Assembly: GCF_002831585.1 (NCBI RefSeq)
Contig: NZ_CP025113.1
Coordinates: forward strand, 2,681,001-2,745,000
Length of the DNA stretch: 64,000 nt
Direction: 5' to 3'
Origin: Bradyrhizobium sp. SK17
Lineage (GTDB): Bacteria > Pseudomonadota > Alphaproteobacteria > Rhizobiales > Xanthobacteraceae
The notes beneath the pieces were generated by a model. The model had not been told where the DNA came from, did not search any database, and saw only the letters and a program-made list of their open reading frames with translations. Positions 18,384 through 26,456 of the stretch are shown piece after piece; the stretch's first letter is position 1; each line of letters begins with the position of its first letter. Made by a program: the position numbers and the translations under genes.

Positions 18384-19657
18384 TGAGGATTCTCCGTCAC
18401 TTGCGGCTCTTGAGCAGAGGCGATCCTGTTCGGCGTCTCGCAGACCACCCCGGCCTCGACCAGCGCCGCGTAGCCGGCGCCATCGATACCGATTTCATCG
18501 AGCAATGCGCGATTGTGCTGGCCGAGCGCCGGCGCCGGAGTCCGGATCGAGCCCGGCGTCTGCGACAGCCGTGGCACCACGTGATGCATCGGGATTTGGC
18601 CCATCTCGGGATCGGGATAGTCGGCGATCAGGTCGCGAGCGATGACGTGGGGGTCGGTCATGATCTGCGGCGTGTCGTAGATCGGGCCGATCGTGACCTC
18701 GGCCTGCTCGAAGAAGGCGATGTTCTCGGCCTGCGTGCGCGCGCCGATGAATTCGCCGATGATGGCATCGAGCTCATCGGCGTGCCGCAGGCGGTCGGCG
18801 TTGGTGCGGAAGCGCGGGTCGTCAATCAGGTCGGGGCGGCCGATGGCGCGGAACAGCCGCTCCGCCATCTTCTGGATCGAGCCGGACAGGCTGACATAGT
18901 GTCCGTCGCCGCAGCGATAGGCATTGCGCGGTGCCGAATTGCTGGAGCGGCTGCCGGTGCGCTGTCTGACCTTGCCGGTGAGCCGGTAGTTCGCGGCCTG
19001 CGGGCTGAGGATTGCAAACAGCGGATCGAGCAGCGGCAGGTCGATCACCTGGCCGCGGCCGCCGTTGATCTCGACCTCGCGTAGCGCGATCATCGCGGCG
19101 GAGGCGCCGTAGATTCCGGCGACGCCGTCGGCGAGATACATCGGCGGCAACACCGGCTCGCGGTCGGCAAAGCCGTTGATGGCAGCGAAGCCGGATATGC
19201 CCTCGATCACGGTGCCGAAGCCCGGGCGCTGCGCGTATGGTCCGTCCTGTCCCCATCCGGAAATCCGGATGATGATCAGCGACGGATTGAGCGCCAGCAG
19301 CGCCTCCGGGGACAATCCCATCTTCTCCAATATGCCCGGCCGAAAGCTCTCGATGAAGATCTGTGCCGATGGCACCAGCTTCCGGATGATGTCGATCGCG
19401 CGAGGATCGCGCATCGACAGGCACAGGCTCTTCTTGTTGCGCGAATAGACCTTCCAGTGCGTCTCGATGCCCTCGGTCTTCCAGGCGCGCAGCGTGTCGC
19501 CTTCGGGCGGTTCGACCTTGATCACCTCCGCGCCGAAATCGCCGAGGATCTGCGTCAGCACGTTGCCGGCAAACAGGCGCGACAGGTCGAGGATACGGAC
19601 GCCGTCCAGCGTTCCGCGCCGGCCGGGTTCGTAGTCGCGGGCGTGCAGTTGGTTCAT
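18368..19657 (-). CDS. Class III (CaiB/BaiF) CoA-transferase
   Basis: A 429-residue family III CoA-transferase. The N-terminal GVRILDLSRLFAGNVLTQIL and FGAEVIKVEPPEGD are diagnostic, and YLADGVAGIYGASAAMIAL carries the Asp expected to form the acyl-anhydride intermediate. It would move CoA from a donor such as succinyl-CoA to a carboxylic acid. Start: the ATG at 19657 overlaps the preceding lyase stop (ATGA); a longer frame runs to 19915 but lacks family similarity. Coupling to a CitE-like lyase suggests the acceptor is a 2-hydroxydicarboxylate such as citramalate or malate, as in Chloroflexus succinyl-CoA:malate/citramalate transferases. Confidence 0.88.
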   Translation of the reverse strand: MNQLHARDYEPGRRGTLDGVRILDLSRLFAGNVLTQILGDFGAEVIKVEPPEGDTLRAWKTEGIETHWKVYSRNKKSLCLSMRDPRAIDIIRKLVPSAQIFIESFRPGILEKMGLSPEALLALNPSLIIIRISGWGQDGPYAQRPGFGTVIEGISGFAAINGFADREPVLPPMYLADGVAGIYGASAAMIALREVEINGGRGQVIDLPLLDPLFAILSPQAANYRLTGKVRQRTGSRSSNSAPRNAYRCGDGHYVSLSGSIQKMAERLFRAIGRPDLIDDPRFRTNADRLRHADELDAIIGEFIGARTQAENIAFFEQAEVTIGPIYDTPQIMTDPHVIARDLIADYPDPEMGQIPMHHVVPRLSQTPGSIRTPAPALGQHNRALLDEIGIDGAGYAALVEAGVVCETPNRIASAQEPQVTENPQCRTG

Positions 19658-20511
19658 GTCGTGACCTCGGTTGCGAATTTGTCGGCGAGCGCCACGACCG
19701 CACGGGCGCGTTCGACGAACGGTTTGTCGATCATGTGGCCATCGACGAGATAGGCGCCGACGCCGCGGGTATCGGCAATGGCGGCCGCGGACACCACTTT
19801 GCGTGCCCAGGCGATCTCGGCCGCATCGGGCATGAACGTTTCGTTGGCGATCGCGATCTGGCTCGGATGGATGCAGCTCTTGCCGGCGAAGCCGTGCGCC
19901 TTCGCCATCAGGCATTCGGCGCGGTAAGCGTCGGCGTCCTTGACGGCGGCAAAGGCGCCGTCGTAGGCGGCGACGCCGGCCTCGGCGGCCGCAAACCTCA
20001 CTGCGAGGCGGACGTGAGCGAGCGCGTCGCGATCGGATCGTGCGATGCCGCAGGGTTCGAGCAGGTCGGCATAGCCGATCTGCAGCCCCACCACCCGCGG
20101 ATGCGACCTGGCGAGTTCTGCCGCCTTGCGCAGACCTCTGGGGGTCTCGATGTTGAGCAGTACGCCGACCCGTCGCGACGAGGTCTGTAGCGTTTCAATC
20201 CTGGCGATCGCCTGGATCACGGCGCTTGCGTCCTCGGCCATCGGCAGGTTGACGATGTCGACCCGGGTTCCGGCCAACGCGTCGATGTCGGCGCCGAACT
20301 CGTCGGTACCGAACGCGTTCACCCGGACCACGATGGTCTTGTCGGACGCCGGCAGCTCGCGCAGGAACCTGGCGAGCAGCGCACGCGCTTGCGACTTCTG
20401 GCTTTGGGCGACGGCGTCCTCGAGATCGAATGACAGCGCATCGGCGGCGGAGCTCATCGCCTTGTCGAACAATTCGGGCCGCGAGGCCGGAACGAACAGT
20501 TTGCTTCGCAT
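19654..20511 (-). CDS. HpcH/HpaI aldolase - CitE-like (malyl/citramalyl-CoA) lyase
   Basis: A 285-residue TIM-barrel lyase. It begins MRSKLFVPASRPELFDKAMS and contains SFDLEDAVAQSQK, the metal-binding motif of CitE-like and malyl-CoA lyases; VVRVNAFGTDEFGADIDAL and KSCIHPSQIAIAN are further family marks. The expected reaction is aldol cleavage of a 3-hydroxyacyl-CoA into acetyl-CoA plus a 2-oxo acid (glyoxylate or pyruvate). It overlaps the CoA-transferase by four bases and follows the transporter by 20 bases, so the four genes appear to be one transcript. A GTG at 20517 is an alternative start. Confidence 0.88.
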   Translation of the reverse strand: MRSKLFVPASRPELFDKAMSSAADALSFDLEDAVAQSQKSQARALLARFLRELPASDKTIVVRVNAFGTDEFGADIDALAGTRVDIVNLPMAEDASAVIQAIARIETLQTSSRRVGVLLNIETPRGLRKAAELARSHPRVVGLQIGYADLLEPCGIARSDRDALAHVRLAVRFAAAEAGVAAYDGAFAAVKDADAYRAECLMAKAHGFAGKSCIHPSQIAIANETFMPDAAEIAWARKVVSAAAIADTRGVGAYLVDGHMIDKPFVERARAVVALADKFATEVTT

Positions 20512-20531
20512 CAGCACGTCGCTCTCTCCGC

Positions 20532-21905
20532 CTAGATGACTTTGAAATGGGCCATCGCGACGATCGCGAGCGTCACGGTGATGGCGCCGCCGATCCGGGT
20601 CGCCACCTGCGCGAACGGCATCAGCTCCATCCGTTCGGCCGCAGTCAGGATCATGACGTCGCCGGTACCGCCAAGGCCGCTGTGGCAGGCGTTCACGATC
20701 GCGGTCTCGATCGGATACATCTTCAGCAGGCGGCCGACGTAGAACCCCGTCGCCGTCAGCGTCGCGACGGTCGCGATGATGGTGACCAGGTTGGCCGGAT
20801 GGAACGCTTCCACCAGTTCGTGCCACGGCGTCAGCGCCACCGCGGTGGAAAACAGCAGCGGATAGGTCACCGCGATGACGAAGAAACGGAACACGACGCG
20901 CGCGCCTTCCTCCAGCGAAGCCGGTACCGCGCGGAGTAGCTTGACCAGCACGACCAGGAACAGCATGGCGACCGGAGCCGGCAGGCCGATCATGCTGTGG
21001 ATCAGCGTACCAAACACGTAGATGGCGATGCCGGTGATACCGCCGGCTGCAACGGTCGCGACGTCGATGCGGGTGACACTCGAATGCGCGCGGTCGGAGA
21101 CGGTATCCGCCGCATCGCCGGCGCCAGGCTGGAGCTGGCCGTTGCCGGTGAGATCCGGTCGCCGTTTTCCGAGCGAGTTCAGCGCGCCGCAGCAGATGAT
21201 GGCGACCAGATTGCCGAAGAACACCAGCGGCAGGATCTGGCCGAGCATGGCGCCCTGGTTGAGACCCAGTGCCTCCGCATAGCCGACCGAGAGCGGGATC
21301 GCGCCTTCGCCGACGCCGCCAGCCATGACCGGCACGACCACGTAGAGGATCGAACGCCAGAACCCGATCCCGCACAACCAGCCGACCGTGCCGCCGACGC
21401 CGAGTGCGAGGACCGAGCCGCTGATCAGCGGAATGAAGATCTTGACGAATCCCTGGATCAGGACGCGGCGGTCCATGCTCAGAATCGAGCCGACCACAAC
21501 GGCGGTGATGAAAAGATAGATGAAGTTGGTGGACTTGGTGAATGTCGTGACCTGCTGCACCAGCGGTGCCGGCAGGAGTTGATGCGCGACCAGGAACGAA
21601 GGCAGGAAGATCGTCACCAGTGACGACCCGCCGATCGCATTCAGGATCGGGATGCGTCTGCCGATCTCGGCGCAAGTGAAGCCGCCGACGACGAGAACGG
21701 CGATCATCACCGTGACCTCGCCGGAAACCTTACCCTTGAACGAAAAGGCCGCGATCAGGCCGAGCAGCACCAGATAGATCGGCAGCGGGATGATGCCGAT
21801 CCGTACCTGCATCGCGCGCTGAAGGACGTTGGCGCCGGATTTCTCGGTCGGCGGCGCGTGCTCCGTCACCCCGTGCACGGGACCTGCCACCGCATTCGTC
21901 GTCAT
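20532..21905 (-). CDS. 2-hydroxycarboxylate transporter (2HCT, CitS/MaeN-like)
   Basis: A 457-residue inner-membrane symporter of the 2HCT family, which takes up citrate, malate or lactate-type 2-hydroxy acids, generally with Na+ or H+. There are about eleven membrane segments. The two inverted halves carry the expected re-entrant-loop GGxG motifs: MAGGVGEGAIPLSVG in the first and CHSGLGGTGDVMIL in the second. GGGAGG-like RBS (GGGAGGAAACG) lies directly before the ATG at 21905, which I prefer to the ATG at 21923. It is the first gene of the minus-strand cluster and is divergent from a LysR gene. Confidence 0.9.
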   Translation of the reverse strand: MTTNAVAGPVHGVTEHAPPTEKSGANVLQRAMQVRIGIIPLPIYLVLLGLIAAFSFKGKVSGEVTVMIAVLVVGGFTCAEIGRRIPILNAIGGSSLVTIFLPSFLVAHQLLPAPLVQQVTTFTKSTNFIYLFITAVVVGSILSMDRRVLIQGFVKIFIPLISGSVLALGVGGTVGWLCGIGFWRSILYVVVPVMAGGVGEGAIPLSVGYAEALGLNQGAMLGQILPLVFFGNLVAIICCGALNSLGKRRPDLTGNGQLQPGAGDAADTVSDRAHSSVTRIDVATVAAGGITGIAIYVFGTLIHSMIGLPAPVAMLFLVVLVKLLRAVPASLEEGARVVFRFFVIAVTYPLLFSTAVALTPWHELVEAFHPANLVTIIATVATLTATGFYVGRLLKMYPIETAIVNACHSGLGGTGDVMILTAAERMELMPFAQVATRIGGAITVTLAIVAMAHFKVI

Positions 21906-22002
21906 CGTTTCCTCCCGGTTCATCGCTCGGCGCGGTGGGTTGCCTGTCCGGCCGTTACAACGATCTTGCGGGACGCCGCTCGCTGCGTAAAATGCAATAA
22001 TA

Positions 22003-22025
22003 GCAATTTTTCATGAGAAATTTGC
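22003..22025. promoter_or_regulatory. Palindrome in divergent promoter, candidate LysR operator
   Basis: Inverted repeat GCAAnTTT-N7-AAAnTTGC ends one base before the LysR start codon at 22026. It sits between the lysR gene and the transporter cluster that diverges from it, as expected for an autoregulated LysR operator. Half-site pattern also fits the T-N11-A rule. Confidence 0.5.
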
Positions 22026-22925
22026 ATGAAAATCCCGATCGATGGCGTGCAGGCCTTTGTCCATGTGGCTGATCTCGGCAGCTTCAACCGGGCAGCGGAG
22101 CATCTCTTCATCACCCAGACCGCGCTGACGCGTCGCATCCAGCGGCTGGAGGCCTTTGTCGGCCTCAGGCTGATCGACCGCACCACGCGGTCAACGGCGC
22201 TGAGCCCGACGGGAAGGGATTTCCTGCCATTGGCGCGCCGCATCGTCGACGACCTCGTTCACGGTCTCGACCGGCTGCGCACGACGTCGCGGCTTGGGGT
22301 CGGTGACGTCACGCTGGCGACGCTGCAATCGATCGCATTCCGGCAATTGCCGCGAGCGCTTCGCAGCTATGCCAAGACGTATCCGCACAATCGCGTCCAC
22401 CTCCTGGAGCGATCCGGCGCGCTCGTCACCAGCGCGGTGCGCGAGGGGCAGGCCGATTTCGGTATCCACATCCAGCAGGAGACCAATCCGGAGCTTGCCG
22501 AGGAGATGCTGATGCGGGATCCCTTCGTCCTGGTTTGCAGCCGATCGCATCCGGCGTCGAAGCTGAAGCGGGTGGGGTGGTCGAACCTGGCGGGCATCGA
22601 CCTCATCACGCTCGGCGGCGCCAGCGGCAACCGCCGCATCGTCGAGGCGCAATTGGTCAAGGCCGGTCTGGAAACCCGAGGCCGCTTCGTGGTCGAGAGC
22701 ACGCCGAGCGCGATCGCGCTGGCGCGGGAGAATGTCGGCGCGGCGATCCTCCCCGCCGCGATGAAGGCGACCGCCGTCGCGAGCGGCCTGGTCGAGGTGC
22801 CGCTGGTCGATCCTGTCCTGTACCGCGCGATCGCGCTGGTGCGTCGGCGCAACGAGACGCTGTCACCCGCCGCCAGCGCACTCTACGGGATCATCAAGGC
22901 GCGGCTTTCGAGCGCTACGCGATGA
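22026..22925 (+). CDS. LysR-family transcriptional regulator
   Basis: A 299-residue regulator. The N-terminal winged helix-turn-helix is complete (ADLGSFNRAAEHLFITQTAL, then TRRIQRLEAFVGLRLIDRTT), followed by the linker helix and the effector-binding domain. It faces the transporter-lyase-transferase-lactonase cluster and its start codon abuts a palindrome, so it most likely controls that cluster in response to its substrate. That role is inferred from position. Confidence 0.93.
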   Translation: MKIPIDGVQAFVHVADLGSFNRAAEHLFITQTALTRRIQRLEAFVGLRLIDRTTRSTALSPTGRDFLPLARRIVDDLVHGLDRLRTTSRLGVGDVTLATLQSIAFRQLPRALRSYAKTYPHNRVHLLERSGALVTSAVREGQADFGIHIQQETNPELAEEMLMRDPFVLVCSRSHPASKLKRVGWSNLAGIDLITLGGASGNRRIVEAQLVKAGLETRGRFVVESTPSAIALARENVGAAILPAAMKATAVASGLVEVPLVDPVLYRAIALVRRRNETLSPAASALYGIIKARLSSATR

Positions 22926-23059
22926 GGGGCCGGGCCGGGCGTGCCGATTAGTTCCGCTGGCCGGAAAATGAGGCGAAAACAATTTCTGTTGCCTTGGCGG
23001 GATATCTGTATGAATAGCATCCGAAGCGTCATAATGGGCGATCTCGAAGGGAGAAAACA

Positions 23060-24232
23060 ATGCGTGAAGCCGTAATCGTTTCCTACGCGCGCACCGGCCT
23101 GGCAAAGTCCGGCCGTGGCGGATTCAACATCACCCCGCCGATGTCGCTGGCCGGACATGCCATCAAGCACGCGGTCGAGCGCGCCGGCGTCGACAAGGAC
23201 TATGTCGAGGACTGTTATCTCGGCAATTGCGCGCATGGCGCGCCGAACATCGGCCGTCAGGCGGCGCTGCTCGCCGGCCTGCCGAAGTCGACCGCAGGCG
23301 TTTCGGTGAATCGCTTCTGTTCGTCGGGCTTGCAGACCATCGCAATGGCCGCCAATTCCATTCGTTCGGATGGCTCTGACTGCATCGTCGCCGGTGGCGT
23401 CGAGAGCATCTCGATTCCGGGCGGCGGCTCGCCGAAGGAATCGATCGATCCGGACCTGCTCAAGACCGCGCCCGCCATCTTCATGGCGATGATCGATACC
23501 GCCGACATCGTCGCCGAGCGCTACAAGGTCAGCCGCGAATACCAGGACGAGTATTCGCTGGAATCGCAGCGCCGCATGGCCGCCGCGCAGCAGGCCAACA
23601 AGTTCAAGGACGAAATCGTCCCGATGAAGACCAAGATGAAGGTGGTGGACAAGGCGACCAAGGCCGAGTCGATCGTCGACTACGTCGTCGACCGCGACGA
23701 GTGCAATCGCCCCGAGACCACACTGGAAGGTTTGGCAAAACTTGAGCCGGTCAAGGGCCCGGGCAAGTACATCACCGCCGGCAATGCCAGCCAGCTCTCG
23801 GACGGCGCCGCCGCCGTGGTGCTGATGGAAGCCAAGGACGCCGAGAAGCGCGGCCTCAATCCGCTCGGTCGCTTCGTGGCCTGGGCCTCGGCCGGCTGCG
23901 AGCCCGACGAGATGGGCATCGGCCCGGTGTTCGCGGTGCCGAAGCTGTTGAAGCGTCACGGCCTGAAGATCGACGACATCGATCTCTGGGAGCTCAACGA
24001 GGCGTTCGCCAGCCAGTGCCTTTACTCGCGCGACCAGCTCGGCATCGATCCCGAGAAGTACAACGTCAATGGCGGCTCGATCGCGATCGGCCATCCGTTC
24101 GGCATGACCGGCGCCCGTCTCACCGGCCATCTGTTGCAGGAAGGCCGCCGCCGCAAGGCCAAGTGGGGCGTCGTGACCATGTGCATCGGCGGTGGCCAGG
24201 GCGGCGCCGGCCTGTTCGAGATCTATAGCTAA
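23060..24232 (+). CDS. Thiolase (acetyl-CoA C-acyltransferase)
   Basis: A 390-residue thiolase. The nucleophile is Cys87 in VNRFCSSGLQTIA, the catalytic His345 in SIAIGHPFGMTGAR, and the second cysteine Cys375 in MCIGGGQGGAGLFE. It cleaves 3-ketoacyl-CoA (beta-oxidation) or condenses acetyl-CoA; the alpha-subunit (FadA) versus PhaA-type role cannot be settled from sequence alone, and no fadB or phaB partner is next to it. A strong terminator follows. Confidence 0.92.
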   Translation: MREAVIVSYARTGLAKSGRGGFNITPPMSLAGHAIKHAVERAGVDKDYVEDCYLGNCAHGAPNIGRQAALLAGLPKSTAGVSVNRFCSSGLQTIAMAANSIRSDGSDCIVAGGVESISIPGGGSPKESIDPDLLKTAPAIFMAMIDTADIVAERYKVSREYQDEYSLESQRRMAAAQQANKFKDEIVPMKTKMKVVDKATKAESIVDYVVDRDECNRPETTLEGLAKLEPVKGPGKYITAGNASQLSDGAAAVVLMEAKDAEKRGLNPLGRFVAWASAGCEPDEMGIGPVFAVPKLLKRHGLKIDDIDLWELNEAFASQCLYSRDQLGIDPEKYNVNGGSIAIGHPFGMTGARLTGHLLQEGRRRKAKWGVVTMCIGGGQGGAGLFEIYS

Positions 24233-24262
24233 CCGCGCATCGACGCGGATCGCATACGAACG

Positions 24263-24294
24263 AGCGGCCCGGCGGCAATGCCGGGCCGCTTTTC
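24263..24294. terminator. Rho-independent terminator
   Basis: An 11-bp stem (AGCGGCCCGGC / GCCGGGCCGCT) with a 6-base loop, ending TTTT on the plus strand. It lies between the convergent thiolase and marR genes and may serve both. Confidence 0.9.
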
Positions 24295-24306
24295 ATTTGA
24301 CGCCCG

Positions 24307-24765
24307 TCATGACGCCGGCAAATCGGGAGCGCGTTCGCCGAATTCGAGTGCGGCGACCAGTTCGAGCGTCTGCCTGAGATCGGCAGCCTGCCTGGCGCCG
24401 AACGCCATCTCGAAGAGGTCCTGCGCCTCGAGCCAGGCGGCCTGCGACTCCGTAAGCCTCGCTTCGCCGCGCTTGGTGAGCCGTACCAGCCGGCTGCGGC
24501 GGTCACTCTTGTCGACGGTAACGGTCACCAGGCCGTCGCGCTCGAGCGGTTTCAGGTTGTGATTGAGCGCGGTGCGATCGAGCACCAGCGCCGTGGCCAG
24601 TTCTCCCATCGTCGGCGAACCCGACCGTCTGACATAGACCAGGATGGCCCGCTGCGTGCCACGCAGCCCCGACGTCGCGAGGGCCTGGTCGTAGAGCTGC
24701 GACACCCGCCGTGTCGCCTTGCGCAATGCCGTGAGGTTGCACCGGGTGGCTTCCGTCTTCGCCAT
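24307..24765 (-). CDS. MarR-family transcriptional repressor
   Basis: A 152-residue MarR regulator with the expected fold: TLRKATRRVSQLYDQALATS, the DNA-reading helix (MGELATALVLDRTALNHNLK), and the wing VTVDKSDRRSRLVRLTKRGE. It is divergent from an MFS exporter and the gap holds a long palindrome that overlaps a TTGACA element. The simplest reading is repression of the exporter and of itself, relieved by a toxic ligand. Start fixed at the ATG at 24765, preceded by GGAGG; longer in-frame extension crosses the operator. Confidence 0.93.
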   Translation of the reverse strand: MAKTEATRCNLTALRKATRRVSQLYDQALATSGLRGTQRAILVYVRRSGSPTMGELATALVLDRTALNHNLKPLERDGLVTVTVDKSDRRSRLVRLTKRGEARLTESQAAWLEAQDLFEMAFGARQAADLRQTLELVAALEFGERAPDLPAS

Positions 24766-24790
24766 TGGCTGCCTCCAAACTGGACTTGAC

Positions 24791-24839
24791 AGATACATGC
24801 ATATGCACCTAATGGCAATAGGTGTATATGCACGTATCT
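24791..24839. promoter_or_regulatory. Operator with 21-bp inverted arms, shared by marR and MFS gene
   Basis: Arms 24791-24811 and 24819-24839 are reverse complements at 19 of 21 positions, separated by ATGGCAA. Each arm contains the near-palindrome TGCATATGCA or TGTATATGCA. A TTGACA -35-like element at 24786-24791 touches the left edge, so bound repressor would block it. Confidence 0.8.
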
Positions 24840-24851
24840 GAAGGATGTGTG

Positions 24852-26279
24852 ATGTCGGGTGCCGAAGCGGAGACGATCGGGCTGGCGGTCGGAAGTGCAG
24901 CGCGGCCACGGTCCCGCGCGGCGACCCCGCGGCAGGTTCTGGCGATCGTCTCGGTCGGAATCTGCCTGGCAAATCTCGACCTGTTCATCGTCAATGTCGG
25001 GCTGCCGAACATCGCTCAGGAATTCCGCGGTGCCTCGCTCGAGGATTTGTCCTGGATCCTCAATGGCTATGCGATCGTCTATGCAGCGCTGCTGGTGTTC
25101 TTCGGCAGGCTCGCCGAACGCCACAGCCGCAATCTCAGCTTCCTGCTTGGCGTTGCGCTGTTCACGGCGGCATCGGCGGCGTGCGCGCTGGCGTCCAGTG
25201 TCGAGCTCCTGGTCCTCTCCCGCGTGGCACAGGCCGCCGGGGCTGCATTGATGACGCCGACCTCGATCGGCCTGCTGCTGGCCTCGTTTCCGCCCGAGCA
25301 GCGCGCCGGCGCGGTGCGCACCTGGACCGCGATCGGCGGCCTTGCCGCGGCGCTCGGGCCGCTCGCCGGCGGCGTGCTGGTTACCTTCGACTGGCGCTGG
25401 ATCTTCATCGTCAATGTCCCGATCGGCGTGCTCGCGCTGATCATCGGCTGGTTCAAGTTGCCCGAGGTGCCCGGCCACGACGTGCCGCGTCCGAGCTGGT
25501 GGGCGGCGCTGCTCGTGACCTGCGGCATCGGCGCGCTGACATTTGCCATCGTGAAGGCGAATGACTGGGGATGGGGTTCGCGCGGCGTCGTGCTCGGCCT
25601 CGTCCTCGCAGGGCTCTCGCTCGCGGCCTTCGCGTGGCACTGTCTGCGCTCGAAGAATCCGTTCGTCGATCCCGCACTGTTTGCCGTCAGGCCGTTTACC
25701 GGAGCGACGCTGGTCATGGCGCCTTACTCGGCGGCCTTCGGTGCGATGCTGTTGTCGGTGGCGCTGTGGGAGCAAACCGTGTGGGGATGGTCGGCACTAA
25801 AGACCGGCCTCGCGATCGCGCCAGGTCCGCTGCTTGTCCCGTTCACATCGCTGTTGTTCGCCGGTCGCCTGATCGCACGCTTCGGTGCGGCCGCCGTGGT
25901 GTCCGCCGGCATCTTGTCGTTCGCGGGCGGGCTTGTGATCTGGGCAATGCTGCTCGGCGCGGACCCCAACATGCCTGCCTTCGTGGCCGGTATGATGCTC
26001 ACGGGTATCGGCGTCGGGCTTACATTTCCGACCCTGATGGGCGTCGGCGCCGGCTCGCTGCCGCCGTCGTCGTTCGCAACCGGCTCCGGCGTCATCAACA
26101 TGATCCGGCAGGCGGCGCTGGCGATCGGCGTTGCGATCTTTGTCGCGATCCTGGCTACCCCGGCCACGATGACCGAGCGGATCGCGGCGTTTCATCGCGG
26201 CTGGTGGATCATGATCGCGATCACCATGGCCGGCTTCGTGCCGAATTACCTGTTCATCTGGCGCAGATCGAACCGCTAA
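24852..26279 (+). CDS. MFS drug exporter, DHA2 (EmrB/QacA) family
   Basis: A 475-residue, 14-helix proton-driven exporter. Motif A is at FFGRLAERHSRN, and LDLFIVNVGLPNIAQEF is the helix-1 motif of DHA2 pumps; LSWILNGYAIVYAALLV and GWRW-like DWRWIFIVNVPIG follow. The likely role is drug or toxic metabolite efflux. A start at 24822 lies inside the operator, so I prefer ATG 24852, with GAAGGA at 24839-24844. Divergent from its presumed repressor. No EmrA-like partner is beside it. Confidence 0.92.
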   Translation: MSGAEAETIGLAVGSAARPRSRAATPRQVLAIVSVGICLANLDLFIVNVGLPNIAQEFRGASLEDLSWILNGYAIVYAALLVFFGRLAERHSRNLSFLLGVALFTAASAACALASSVELLVLSRVAQAAGAALMTPTSIGLLLASFPPEQRAGAVRTWTAIGGLAAALGPLAGGVLVTFDWRWIFIVNVPIGVLALIIGWFKLPEVPGHDVPRPSWWAALLVTCGIGALTFAIVKANDWGWGSRGVVLGLVLAGLSLAAFAWHCLRSKNPFVDPALFAVRPFTGATLVMAPYSAAFGAMLLSVALWEQTVWGWSALKTGLAIAPGPLLVPFTSLLFAGRLIARFGAAAVVSAGILSFAGGLVIWAMLLGADPNMPAFVAGMMLTGIGVGLTFPTLMGVGAGSLPPSSFATGSGVINMIRQAALAIGVAIFVAILATPATMTERIAAFHRGWWIMIAITMAGFVPNYLFIWRRSNR

Positions 26280-26390
26280 CGCCCGAAAGACATCGCCGCG
26301 CCATCCGGCCGCCGCGACGGCGCCATCCTCGCGCCGCGGGGAAACCTCAATCGAACCAGTCTCTTCCTTGGTGCGTCTCACCACGAGAAG

Positions 26391-26417
26391 CGGCGCGCCT
26401 GTGCGTTTGGCGCGCCG
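26391..26417 (+). terminator. GC-rich hairpin before the DUF4139 gene
   Basis: Perfect 9-bp arms CGGCGCGCC / GGCGCGCCG with a 9-base loop, without a long T tract, 112 bases after the exporter stop. It may end the exporter transcript. Confidence 0.35.
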
Positions 26418-26456
26418 TTCAACTCGTGCGATGCGGCGTTTTCCCGGAGGGATGTG

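Noticed and set aside
24822..24851. Earlier ATG start for the DHA2 exporter
   Set aside because: It lies inside the MarR operator and has no RBS; the ATG at 24852 has GAAGGA upstream.
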